Positions 1 through 12,100 of a stretch of 64,000 nt of DNA are shown one piece after another (the stretch's first letter is position 1; every line of letters starts with the position of its first letter). Source of the DNA: Platerodrilus igneus (lineage: Eukaryota > Arthropoda > Insecta > Coleoptera > Lycidae); assembly GCA_036346225.1 (NCBI GenBank), contig JARFIW010000115.1, positions 2,010,501-2,074,500 on the forward strand. The letters are read 5' to 3'. A program made the position numbers and the translations under genes. A model generated the notes under the pieces. The model saw only the letters and a list, made by a program, of their open reading frames with translations. It searched no databases and was not told where the DNA came from.

Positions 1-3000
1 AGAAAAGCTTGCTGAGAAGAACTTGTTGAGAAAAGCTTGCTGAGAAAAGCTCCAAAAAAAGCCTAGAAAATTCGAGAAAAGTCTAGAAAAAATCGAGAAA
101 AGTTTAAAAAAATCGAGAAACGCCTAAAAAATTACCGGAAAGCCTAGAAAATTACCGGAAAACCTAGAAAATTACCAGACAGCGTAGAAAATTACCGGAA
201 CCCTAGAAAATTACCGGAAAGTCTAGGAAATTGCACGAACGCCTAGAAAATTATCGAAAAGACTAGAAAAATGCACGAAAGCCTAGAAAATTGCCAGAAA
301 AACTAGAAAGTTTCCCGAACGCGTAGAAAATTTGCGGAAAGCCTAGAAAAATGTCGCAAAGTCTAAAAATGCCGGAAAACCTAAAAAATTACCGGAAAGC
401 CAAGAAAATTAGCGGAAAGCCTAGAAAATTACCGGAACCCTAGAAAATTAGCGGAAAGTCTAGGAAATTGCACGAACACCTAGAAAATTATCGAAAAGAC
501 TAGAAAAATGCCCGAAAGCCTAGAAAATTGCCAGAAAAACTAGAAAGTTGCCCGAAAGCGTAGAAAATTTGCGGAAAGCCTAGGAAAATGCCGCAAAGCC
601 TAAAAATTCCGGAAAGCCTAGAAAATTACCGGAAAACCTAGAAAATTACCGGAAAGCCTAGAAAATTGTTCGCTGAAAAAAGCTTGCTGAGAAAAGCTTG
701 TTGAGAAAAGCTCCAAAAAAAAAGCCTAGAAAATTCGAAAAAAGTCTAGAAAAATCGAGAAAAGTTTAAAAAAATCGAGAAACGCCTAAAAAATTGCCGG
801 AAAGCCTAGAAAATTACCGGAAAACCTAGAAAATTACCAGACAGCGTAGAAAATTACCGGAACCCTAGAAAATTACCGGAAAGTCTAGGAAATTGCACGA
901 ACGCCTAGAAAATTATCGAAAAGACTAGAAAAATGCACGAAAGCCTAGAAAATTGCCAGAAAAACTAGAAAGTTTCCCGAACGCGTAGAAAATTTGCGGA
1001 AAGCCTAGAAAAATGTCGCAAAGTCTAAAAATGCCGGAAAACCTAAAAAATTACCGGAAAGCCAAGAAAATTAGCGGAAAGCCTAGAAAATTACCGGAAC
1101 CCTAGAAAATTAGCGGAAAGTCTAGGAAATTGCACGAACACCTAGAAAATTATCGAAAAGACTAGAAAATGCCCGAAAGCCTAGAAAATTGCCAGAAAAC
1201 TAGAAAGTTGCCCGAAAGCGTAGAAAATTTGCGGAAAGCCTAGAAAATGCCAAAGCCTAAAAATTCCGGAAAGCCTAGAAAATTACCGGAAAACCTAGAA
1301 AATTACCGGAAAGCCTAGAAAATTGTTCGCTGAAAAAAGCTTGCTGAGAAAAGCTTGTTGAGAAAAGCTCCAAAAAAAAGCCTAGAAAAATCGAGAAAAG
1401 TTTAAAAAAATCGAGAAACGCCTAAAAAATTGCCGGAAAGCCTAGAAAATTACCGGAAAACCTAGAAAATTACCAGACAGCGTAGAAAATTACCGGAACC
1501 CTAGAAAATTACCGGAAAGTCTAGGAAATTGCACGAACGCCTAGAAAATTATCGAAAAGACTAGAAAAATGCACGAAAGCCTAGAAAATTGCCAGAAAAA
1601 CTAGAAAGTTTCCCGAACGCGTAGAAAATTTGCGGAAAGCCTAGAAAAATGCCGCAAAGTCTAAAAATGCCGGAAAACCTAAAAAATTACCGGAAAGCCC
1701 AGAAAATTAGCGGAAAGCCTAGAAAATTACCGGAACCCTAGAAAATTAGCGGAAAGTCTAGGAAATTGCACGAACACCTAGAAAATTATCGAAAAGACTA
1801 GAAAAATGCCCGAAAGCCTAGAAAATTGCCAGAAAAACTAGAAAGTTGCCCGAAAGCGTAGAAAATTTGCGGAAAGCCTAGGAAAATGCCGCAAAGCCTA
1901 AAAATTCCGGAAAGCCTAGAAAATTACCGGAAAACCTAGAAAATTACCGGAAAGCCTAGAAAATTGTTCGCTGAAAAAAGCTTGCTGAGAAAAGCTTGTT
2001 GAGAAAAGCTCCAAAAAAAAGCCTAGAAAAATCGAGAAAAGTTTAAAAAAATCGAGAAACGCCTAAAAAATTGCCGGAAAGCCTAGAAAATTACCGGAAA
2101 ACCTAGAAAATTACCAGACAGCGTAGAAAATTACCGGAACCTAGAAAATTACCGGAAAGTCTAGGAAATTGCCCGAACGCCAAGAAAATTATCGAAAAGA
2201 CTAGAAAAATGCCCGAAAGCCTAGAAAATTGCCAGAAAAACTAGAAAGTTGCCCGAAAGCGTAGAAAATTTGCGGAAAGCCTAGGAAAATGCCGCAAAGC
2301 CTAAAAATTCCGGAAAGCCTAGAAAATTACCGGAAAACCTAGAAAATTACCGGAAAGCCTAGAAAATTGTTCGCTGAAAAAAGCTTGCTGAGAAAAGCTT
2401 GTTGAGAAAAGCTCCAAAAAAAAGCCTAGAAAAATCGAGAAAAGTTTAAAAAAATCGAGAAACGCCTAAAAAATTGCCGGAAAGCCTAGAAAATTACCGG
2501 AAAACCTAGAAAATTACCAGACAGCGTAGAAAATTACCGGAACCCTAGAAAATTACCGGAAAGTCTAGGAAATTGCACGAACGCCTAGAAAATTATCGAA
2601 AAGACTAGAAAAATGCACGAAAGCCTAGAAAATTGCCAGAAAAACTAGAAAGTTTCCCGAACGCGTAGAAAATTTGCGGAAAGCCTAGAAAAATGCCGCA
2701 AAGTCTAAAAATGCCGGAAAACCTAAAAAATTACCGGAAAGCCCAGAAAATTAGCGGAAAGCCTAGAAAATTGCTCGCTGAAAAAAGCTTACTGAGAAAA
2801 GATTGCTGAAAAAAGATTGCTGAGAAAAGCTTGTTGAGAAAAGCTTGCTGAGAAAAGCTCCAAAAAAAAGCCTAGAAAATTCGAGAAAAGTCTAGAAAAA
2901 ATCGAGAAACGTTTAAAAAAATCGAGAAACGCCTAAAAAATTGCCGGAAAGCCTAGAAAATTACCGGAACCCTAGAAAATTAGCGGAAAGTCTAGGAAAT

Positions 3001-6000
3001 TGCACGAACACCTAGAAAATTATCGAAAAGACTAGAAAAATGCCCGAAAGCCTAGAAAATTGCCAGAAAAACTAGAAAGTTGCCCGAAAGCGTAGAAAAT
3101 TTGCGGAAAGCCTAGGAAAATGCCGCAAAGCCTAAAAATTCCGGAAAGCCTAGAAAATTACCGGAAAACCTAGAAAATTACCAGAAAGCGTAAAAAATTG
3201 CTCGCTGAAAAAAGGTTGCTGAGAAAAGATTGCTGAGAAAAGCTTGTTGAGAAAAGCTTGCTGAGAAAATCTCCAAAAAAAAAGCCTAGAAAATTCGAAA
3301 AAAGTCTAGAAAAAATCGAGAAAAGTTTAAAAAAATCGAGAAACGCCTAAAAAATTGCCGGAAAGCCTAGAAAATTACCGGAAAACCTAGAAAATTACCA
3401 GACAGCGTAGAAAATTACCGGAACCCTAGAAAATTACCGGAAAGTCTAGGAAATTGCACGAACGCCTAGAAAATTATCGAAAAGACTAGAAAAATGCACG
3501 AAAGCCTAGAAAATTGCCAGAAAAACTAGAAAGTTTCCCGAACGCGTAGAAAATTTGCGGAAAGCCTAGAAAAATGCCGCAAAGTCTAAAAATGCCGGAA
3601 AACCTAAAAAATTACCGGAAAGCCCAGAAAATTAGCGGAAAGCCTAGAAAATTGCTCGCTGAAAAAAGCTTACTGAGAAAAGATTGCTGAAAAAAGATTG
3701 CTGAGAAAAGCTTGTTGAGAAAAGCTTGCTGAGAAAAGCTCCAAAAAAAAGCCTAGAAAATTCGAGAAAGGTCTAGAAAAAATCGAAAAAAGTTTAAAAA
3801 AATCGAGAAACGCCTAAAAAATTGCCGGAAAGCCTAGAAAATTACCGGAAACCTAGAAAATTACCAGAAAGCGTAGAAAATTACCGGAATCCTAGAAAAT
3901 TACCGGAAAGTCTAGGAAATTGCCTGAACGCCTAGAAAATTATCGAAAAGACTCGAAAATTGCCCGAAAGCCTAGAAAATTGCCAGAAAAACTAGAAAGT
4001 TGCCCGAAAGCGTAGAAAATTTGCGGAAAGCCTAGAACAATACCGCAAAGCCTAAAAATGCCGGAAAGCCTAGAAAATTACCGGAAAGCCTAAAAAATTA
4101 CCAGAAAGCATAGAAAATTGCTCGCTGAAAAAAGATTGCTGAGAAAAGCTTGCTGAGAAGAGCTTGTTGAGAAAAGCTTGCTGAGAAAAGCTCCAAAAAA
4201 AAAAGCCTAGAAAATTCGAGAAAAGTCTAGAAAAATCGAGAAAAGTTTAAAAAAATCGAGAAACGCCTAAAAAATTGCCGGAAAGCCTAGAAAATTACCG
4301 CAAACCTAGAAAATTACCAGAAAGCGTAGAAAATTACCGGAATCCTAGAAAAATACCGGAAAGTCTAGGAAATTGCCTGAACGCCTAGAAAATTATCGAA
4401 AAGACTAGAAAATTGCCCGAAAGCCTAGAAAATTGCCAGAAAAGCTAGAAAGATGCCCGAAAGCGTAGCAAATTTGCGGAAAGCCTAGAAAAATGCCGCA
4501 AAGCCTAAAAATTCCGGAAAACCTAGAAAATTACCGGAAAGCCTAGAAAATTACCAGAAAGCATAGAAAATTGCTCGCTGAAAAAAGATTGCTGAGAAAA
4601 GATTGCTGAGAAAAGCTTGCTGAGAAAAGCTTGCTGAGAAGAGCTTGTTGAGAAAAGCTTGCTGAGAAAAGCTCCAAAAAAAAGCCTAGAAAATTCGAGA
4701 AGTCTAGAAAAAAATCGAGAAAAGTTTAAAAAAATCGAGAAACGCCTAAAAAATTGCCGGAAAGCCTAGAAAATTACCGGAAAACCTAGAAAATTACCAG
4801 ACAGCGTAGAAAATTACCGGAACCCCAGAAAATTACCGGAAAGTCTAGGAAATTGCCCGAACGCCTAGAAAATTGTCGAAAAGACTAGAAAAATGCCCGA
4901 AAGCCTAGAAAATTGCCAGAAAAACTAGAAAGTTGCCCGAAAGCGTAGAAAATTTGCGTAAAGCCTAGGAAAATACCGCAAAGCCTAAAAATTCCGGAAA
5001 GCCTAGAAAATTACCGGAAAACCTAGAAAATTACCGGAAAGCCTAGAAAATTGTTCGCTGAAAAAAGCTTGCTGAGAAAAGCTTGTTGAGAAAAGCTCCA
5101 AAAAAAAGCCTAGAAAAATCGAAAAAAGTTTAAAAAAATCGAGAAACGCCTAAAAAATTGCCGGAAAGCCTAGAAAATTACCGGAAAACCTAGAAAATTA
5201 CCAGACAGCGTAGAAAATTACCGGAACCCCAGAAAATTACCGGAAAGTCTAGGAAATTGCCCGAACGCCAAGAAAATTATCGAAAAGACTAGAAAAATGC
5301 CCGAAAGCCTAGAAAATTGCCAGAAAAACTAGAAAGTTGCCCGAAAGCGTAGAAAATTTGCGTAAAGCCTAGGAAAATACCGCAAAGCCTAAAAATTCCG
5401 GAAAGCCTAGAAAATTACCGGAAAACCTAGAAAATTACCGGAAAGCCTAGAAAATTGTTCGCTGAAAAAAGCTTGCTGAGAAAAGCTTGTTGAGAAAAGC
5501 TCCAAAAAAAAGCCTAGAAAAATCGAGAAAAGTTTAAAAAAATCGAGAAACGCCTAAAAAATTGCCAGAAAGCCTAAAAAATTACCGGAAAACCTAGAAA
5601 ATTACCAGAAAGCGTAGAAAATTACCGGAACACTAGAAAATTACCGGATAATCTAGAAATTGCTCGAACGCCTAGAAAATTATCGAAAAGACTAGAAAAT
5701 TGCCCGAAAGCCTAGAAAAACTAGAAAGTTTCCAGAAAGCGTAGAAAATTTGCGGAAAGCCTAGAAAAATGCCGCAAAGTCTAAAAATGCCGGAAAACCT
5801 AAAAAACTACTGGAAAGCCTAGAAAATTGAAACCCGCCTAGAAAATTGCCTGCTAAAAGCCAGAAATTGCTTGCTGAAAAGCTACTGAGAAAAGATTGCT
5901 GGAAAAGCTGCTAGAGCTTGCTGAGAAATTAGCTCAAAAGCCTGAGAAAACGTTAAAACCAGAATGCTCAGAAAATTGCTGAGAAAGCTCAAAAGCCTAG

Positions 6001-6750
6001 AAAAATCAGAAAATTGTCGAAAAGCCTAGAAAATTGCCGGGAAGCCTTGAAAATTACCGGAAAGCCTAGAAAATTGCTCGCTGAGAAAAGATGGCTGAGA
6101 AAAGCTCCGAAAAAGCCTAGCAAATTCGAGAAAAGTCTAGAAAATTGTCGGAAGGCCTAGAAAATTCCCGAAATATGCCGTAACGCCTAGAAAAGTGCCG
6201 GAAAGCCTACAAAATTGCCGGAAAGCCTAAAAATTACGGGAGAGCGTAGAAAAATGCCGGAAAGCCTAGACAAATTCCGGAAAGCCTAGAAAATTGCCGG
6301 TAAGCCTAGAAAATTATAGGAAAGCCTAGAAAAATGCCGAAAAGCCTGGAAAATTACCGGAAAGCCTAGAAAAATGCTGGAAAGCCTAAAAATGCCGGAA
6401 AGTCTAGAAAATTACCGGAAAGTCTAAAAAATTACCGGCAAGCACAGAAAAATACCGAAAAGCCTAGAAAATTGCTCGTTGAGAAAAGATTGCTGAGAAA
6501 AGATTGCTGAGAAAAGCTTGCTGAGAAGAGCTAGCTGAGAAAAGCCTGCAGAGAAAAGCTTGCTGAGAAAAGCTCCAAAACAACCTAGAAAATGCGATAA
6601 ACGTCTAGAAAATTGCCGGAAGGCCTAGAAAATTGCCGAAAAGCCTAGAAAAGGTCCGGAAATCCTTGAAAACTGCCAAAAAACCTATAAAAAATTGCCG
6701 GAACACCTAAAAAAGTGCCAAAAACCCTAGAAAATTGCCAAAAAGCCAAC
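1..6750. repeat. 20-bp A-rich minisatellite with ~650-bp higher-order units
   Basis: The basic word is GCCTAGAAAATTACCGGAAA and variants, about 20 bp, repeated hundreds of times. It alternates with blocks of a 15-bp word, GCTTGCTGAGAAAAG. The block starting GTTCGCTGAAAAAAGCTTGC recurs near 667, 1324, 1967 and 2368, giving higher-order units of about 657, 643 and 401 bp with shared monomer order. Later units (2770-6570) are more diverged and rearranged. No gene was seen. The array lies downstream of WDR75 exon 6, probably in its next intron. Confidence 0.95.
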
Positions 6751-8205
6751 TTCAAGAAGGGGGTCACATGAACTTCTGGAAGTTGGTCGCATCAACTTCG
6801 GGAAGTTGGTCGAACCAAGACCACTTTGCCGTAGTAAACTTCATTGCAACGACTTGAATGAGTTGATCGGTTCAAAACCACATCGCCCTAGTAGACTATG
6901 TAGAACTTGAACACTTAGAGAAATTTGCTGAGAAAAGCTCGCTGAGAAAAGCTCACTGAGAAAAGATTGCCAAGAAAAGCTTGCGGAGAAGATCTTGCTG
7001 AGAACAGCTTGCTGAGAGAAGCTTGTTGAGAAGAGCTTGCTGAGAAAGAGCTTGCTGAAAAAAGATTGCTGAGAAAAGCTTGCTGAGAAGAGCTAGCTGA
7101 GAAAAGCCTGCAGAGAAAAGCTTGCTGAGAAAAGCTTCCAAAACAACCTAGAAAATGCGATAAACGTCTAGAAAATTGCCGGAAGGCCTAGAAAATTGCC
7201 GAAAAGCTCTAGAAAAGGTCCGAAATCCTGAAAACTGCCAAAACCTATAAAAATTGCCGGAACACCTAAAAAGTGCCAAAACCCTAGAAAATTGCCAAAA
7301 GCCAACTTCAAGAAGGGGTCACATGAACTTCTGGAAAGTTGGTCGCATCAACTCGGGAAGTTGGTCGAACCAAGACCACTTTGCCGTAGTAAACTTCATT
7401 GCAAACGACTTGAATGAGTTGATCGGTTCAAAACTCGACATCGCCCTAGTAGACTATGTAGAACTGTGAACACTTAGAGACATTTGCTGAGAAAAGCTCG
7501 CTGAGAAAAGCTCACTGAGAAAAGATTGCCAAGAAAAGCTTGCGGAGAAGATCTTGCTGAGAACAGCTTGCTGAGAGAAGCTTGTTGAGAAGAGCTTGCT
7601 GAGAAAGAGCTTGCTGAAAAAAGCTTGTTGAGAAAAGCTTGTTGAGAAGAGCTAGCTGAGAAAAGCCTGCAGAGAAAAGCTTGCTGAGAAAGTTCCAAAA
7701 CAACCTAGAAAATGCGATAAAAGTCTAGAAAATTGCCGGAAGACCTAGAAAATTGCCAAAAAGCCTAGAAAAGGTCCGGAAATCCTTGAAAACTGCCAAA
7801 AAACCTAGAAATTTGCCGGAACACCTAAAAGAGTGCCAAAAACCCTAGAAAATTGCCAAAAAGCCAACTTCAAGAAGGGGGTCACATGAACTTCTGGAAG
7901 TTGGTCGCATCAACTTCGGGAAGTTGGTCGAACCAAGACCACTTTGCCGTAGTAAACTTCATTGCAACGACTTGAAGGAGTTGATCGGTTCAAAACCACA
8001 TCGCCCTAGTAGACTATGTAGAACTTGAACACTTAGAGAAATTTGCTGAGAAAAGCTCGCTGAGAAAAGCTCACTGAGAAAAGATTGCCAAGAAAAGCTT
8101 GCTGAGAAGATCTTGCTGAGAACAGCTTGCTGAGAAAAGCTTGTTGAGAAGAGCTTGCTGAGAAAAGCTTGTTGAGAAAAGCTCCAAAACAACCTAGAAA
8201 ATGCG
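6750..8205. repeat. Three tandem ~560-bp composite units
   Basis: A roughly 170-bp segment that is not simple repeat starts with CAACTTCAAGAAGG near 6748, 7299 and 7863. Each time it is followed by the same 15-bp AGCTTGCTGAGAAAA block and a few 20-bp CCTAGAAAATTGCC monomers. The middle copy (7140-7470) differs from its neighbours mostly by missing single bases in homopolymers. Open frames on the minus strand here are low-complexity translations of the 15-bp word. Confidence 0.9.
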
Positions 8206-8665
8206 ATAAAAGTCTAGAAAATCGCGTCAGAACCTAGAAAACCCTGTCAAATCCTAAATAATCCCGTCAAAAACCTACACAATCCCGCCAAAACCTACAA
8301 AAGTTCGTTAAAACCTAGAAAGGTTTGTCATAAGCCACAAGGGCTCGTCAAAACCCAGAAAAGTTCGATAAAAGGTTTGTCAAAACCCAGAAAAGTTCGT
8401 CAAAACCCAGAAAATTCCGTCGGATCCAAAAAAGTCCGCCAAAACTCAGAAAATCCCGGCAACACCTAGATAAATCCGTTGAAACCCAGAAAATCCCATT
8501 AAAACCCAGAAAATTCCGGTAAAACACAGAAAATTCCGTTAAAACCAGGAAAATTTAGTTAAAACCCGGAAAATTCCGTTAAAACCCAGAAATTTTCGTT
8601 AAAACCCAGAAAATTTCCCTAGAATCTAGAACATTTCCTTAGAACCTAGAAAATTTCATTTTGCA
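8205..8665. repeat. 20-bp minisatellite, AAAACCCAGAAAATTCCGTT type
   Basis: This is a run of about 20-bp monomers close to AAAACCCAGAAAATTCCGTT. It is a distinct variant of the family to the left and ends about 70 bp from the exon 6 donor. No gene was seen. Confidence 0.85.
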
Positions 8666-8738
8666 GATCAAAACGACAAGCATGTACATCTGCATTAGTG
8701 TACGCCTCCACAACTAAACAACCAAAAACAAAGCTTAC

Positions 8739-9104
8739 CTTTCCGTGACGTTGTAAACACAGCCATACATTGAAAAAACTGACTAGCAACAACGTGTGTA
8801 ATTTTCAACGGTACAGTCCAGATCATCGAGAGCGTTAACAAATTCCAGACGCTCAATTGTTCGTTACTTGCTGCGACGATCAAATGACACTGATTAGCCA
8901 ATCCAAAATGTATCGCTTTTAGGTCGTTTCGATATACGGGATGTACTAGCGAACATTTTGTTTTACAAGTGTCTGGTTCCCATGTCGTTATAATTGGTCC
9001 AAATCCTACGGCTAGTAAAGAACCATCGTAGGAAAAAGCGAGAGCTGTGCAATGCAAGTCGCGGTATGTTGCAGTGTACAAGCATTTCCACGCGTTGCCT
9101 TTAT
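8739..9104 (-). CDS. WDR75: WDR75 exon 6 (last visible exon)
   Basis: The acceptor TTTTTTAG ends at 9105 after a 53-bp intron 5. The first two bases complete a His codon, then KGNAWKCLYTATYRDLHC, FSYDGSLLAVGFGPIITTWE, LKAIHFGL and LSVWNLLTLSMIWTVPLK. The donor GTAAGC starts at 8738 after SRK plus one base. The open frame runs on for a few codons past the donor but loses family similarity. Downstream exons for the C-terminal part are not visible between 1 and 8738. Confidence 0.92.
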
Positions 9105-12100
9105 CTAAAAAATAAGAAAATTGGTTCGATGATGCGATTAAAATACAGGGGACTTACGATATATTGTATCGGCATTGACGCAGTACCATATCTTGAATTT
9201 TGAATCGTGTGAGATTGTGACGCATCTGGTTTCGGTACTTTTTGGTTGGAAAAGTAGGTTTATGATACTTTTATCGTGTGGGAACTCTATATGGGTATTT
9301 ACTTCAAACCTGCAATAAATGTATATTAGAACAAATCGTGAACAATTTCCTAAACTGATTTTAAGGCCAGCTTGTTCTAACCGGTGTAGATGTGAACCTT
9401 GTCACCTGATTTTGAAGTCAGCTTATCATAACCAACACGGATCTGTATTTTCTCAACTGATTGTATAATTAGGTGACGCTAGTTTGTAACCAGTGTAGAT
9501 CTAAAATTCGTCATCTGGTCGTACCCGATGTAAATGTGAACTTTGTTAACTAGTATTGATGCCAGCTCGTTATAGCCGGTATAGATCGGAATTATGTCAA
9601 ACGAATTATATAATCGGGTAACATCAGCTTGTAACAGATGTAGATGTGAATTTGGTCAACTGATTTTGATGCCAGTTTGCATAAGGTGTAGATCTGAATT
9701 TTGTCAAAGGATTTCTATAACTGGGTAATGCAAGCTTGTTGTAATCAGTGGAAAAGAGCGTCAAACGTATGCCGAGGAATACATGGTCGATGAAATTTCT
9801 TTCTACGCTCGGTTTGCTAACAATTGGGAAAGAAAGATAAAGTGGAGAAGGCGTCAAAAGTATGCCTAAGCATATGTGATTGCAGAACTAAAAAATCAAA
9901 AATTTATTTTATTCGCCAAGGTTAGGTGAAGTAAAATGAAGACAGTTAGTTTAAGACAGTTAGGTCAGATAGTTAGGTTAAGACAGTTAGGTTAAGACAG
10001 TTAGGTCTAGTCGGGTAAGTCAAGACAGTTAGATCAAAACGGTAGGTCAAGACAGTTGGGTCAAGGCAGTTAGGTTATGACAGTTAGGTCACTACAGTTA
10101 CGTCAAGACAGTTAGGTGTAGTCAGGTAGACCAAGACAGTTAGGTCAAAACGGTAGGTCAAGATAGGCCAAGACAGTTAGGTTAAGACAGTTAGGTCATG
10201 ACAGTTATGTCAAGACAGTTAGGTCTAGTCGGGTAGGTCAAGACAGTTAGGTCAAAACGGTAGGTCAAAACAGTTAGGCCATGACAGTTAGGCCAAGACA
10301 GTTAAGTTAAGACCGTTAGGTCGTGGCAGTTAGGTCATGACATGTTATGACAGTTAGGTCATTACAGTTAGGTCAAGACAGTTAGGTCTAGTCGGGTAAG
10401 TCAAGACAGTTAGGTCAAAACGGTAGGTCAAGACAGTTAGGTCACGACATTTAGGCCATTATAGTTAGGTCAAGACAGTTAAGTCAAGACCGTTAGGTCT
10501 AGTCGGGTAGGTCAAGACAGTTAGGTCAAAACGGTAGGTCATGGCAGTTATGCCAAGACAGTTAGGTTAAGGCAGTTAGGTCATTACAGTTAGGTCAAAC
10601 AGTTAGGTCTAGTCGAGTAGGTCAAGACAGTTAGGTCAAAACGGTAGGTCAAGACAGTTACGTCATGACAGTTAGGCCAAGACAGTTAGGTTTAAACAGT
10701 TAGGTTAAAACAGTTAGGTCATGACCGTTGGGTCATTACAGTTAGGTCAAGACAGTTAAGTCAAGACAGTTAGGTCTAGTCGAGTAGGTCAAGGTAGTTA
10801 GGTCAAGACAGTTAGGTCATGACAGTTACGCCAAGACAGTTAGGTTATGACAGTTAGGTCATGACAGTTGGTAAGACAGTTAAGTCAAGACAGTTAGGTC
10901 TAGTCGGGTAGGCCAAGACAGTTAGGTCAAAACGGTAAGTCAAGACAGTTAGGACATGACAGTTACGCCAAGACAGTTAGGTTAAGACAGTTAGGTCATG
11001 ACAGTTGGTCAAGACAGTTAAGTCAAGCCAGTTGGGTCTAGTCGGGTAGGTCGACAGTTAGGACTAGTCGGGTAGGTCAAGACAGTTAGGTCATGACAGT
11101 TAAGTCATGAGTTAGGTTATTACAGTTAGGTCAAGACAGTTAAGTCAAGACAGTTAGGTCTAGTCGGGTAGGTCAAGACAGTTAGGTCAAAACGGTAGAT
11201 CAAGACAATTAGGTCATGACAGTTAGGCCAAGACAGTTAGGTCATGACAGTTAGGTCATGACAGTTAGGTCAAGACAGTTAAGCCAAGACAGATAGGTCT
11301 AGCCGGGTAGGTCAAGACAGTTAGGTCATGACAGTTATGCCAAGACAGTTAGGTTAAGACAGTTAGGTCATTACAGTTAAGTCAAAACAGTTAAGTCAAG
11401 ACAGTTAGGTCTAGCCGGGCAGATTAACGCAGTTAGGTCAAAACGGTAGGTCAAGACAGTTAGGTCATGACAGTTAGGCCAAGACAGTTAGGTTATGACA
11501 GTTAGGTCATGACAGTTAGGTCAAGACAACTCTGCCTGTGGCGGGGTGGGTGATGCACGTATGTGGCACACGCATCCAGTAGGGCTGCAGCCGGTCCCAA
11601 GCCCGGATAAAAGAGGAGGGGTTTAATTTCTAACATCTACCTGGATTCATAGGTACGCTCTTGTACTTATCTTTGAGTAGAGCTTTTATCTGTCCTATCA
11701 GGGGTCAACTTTCTATTCTTTTACTATCGACCCCGACTCTATTTTCTTCCGGCCCTGATTGGCTATTAGGTTTACCGAGGGCGGACGGGCCATTTCCTTT
11801 CCTTTCTTTCTTTTCTAAAGACGCTTATTCAAACCTGGACAAGATTTTGGACACGGCGGGACACAAAGTTCCAAAGGAACTGACGAGAGTGCTGGCGCCA
11901 CGGCGTGTAAGGTCGGAGGGGAGAAAAGAAAAAAGTGCCCCGATGAAGACTCCAAGCGTCCGTTGGGCCCCCTGCGATGGCAAGCGCCTAGAGGGGTGCC
12001 CACGCTGTCGGAGGCGTGGGAGTCTTGAAAGCCAAGGTGAGTAGGGCCCTGAGTCCTAGGGAGATGTTTTTTCCTCCCATACGGGACATAACCGGGTTAG

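Noticed and set aside
1..6750. CRISPR-like regular repeats
   Set aside because: The repeats are contiguous degenerate monomers without unique spacers of constant length, in a eukaryotic context with no cas genes.
6953..8192. Minus-strand frames of 60-77 codons rich in Leu-Ser-Gln-Phe
   Set aside because: They are translations of the 15-bp AGCTTGCTGAGAAAA repeat, which keeps frames open by its period of five codons; there is no non-repeat sequence in them.
9930..11528. A true telomere end
   Set aside because: The monomers are 14-bp variants rather than pure TTAGG, and the array is inside an intron with gene exons on both sides.
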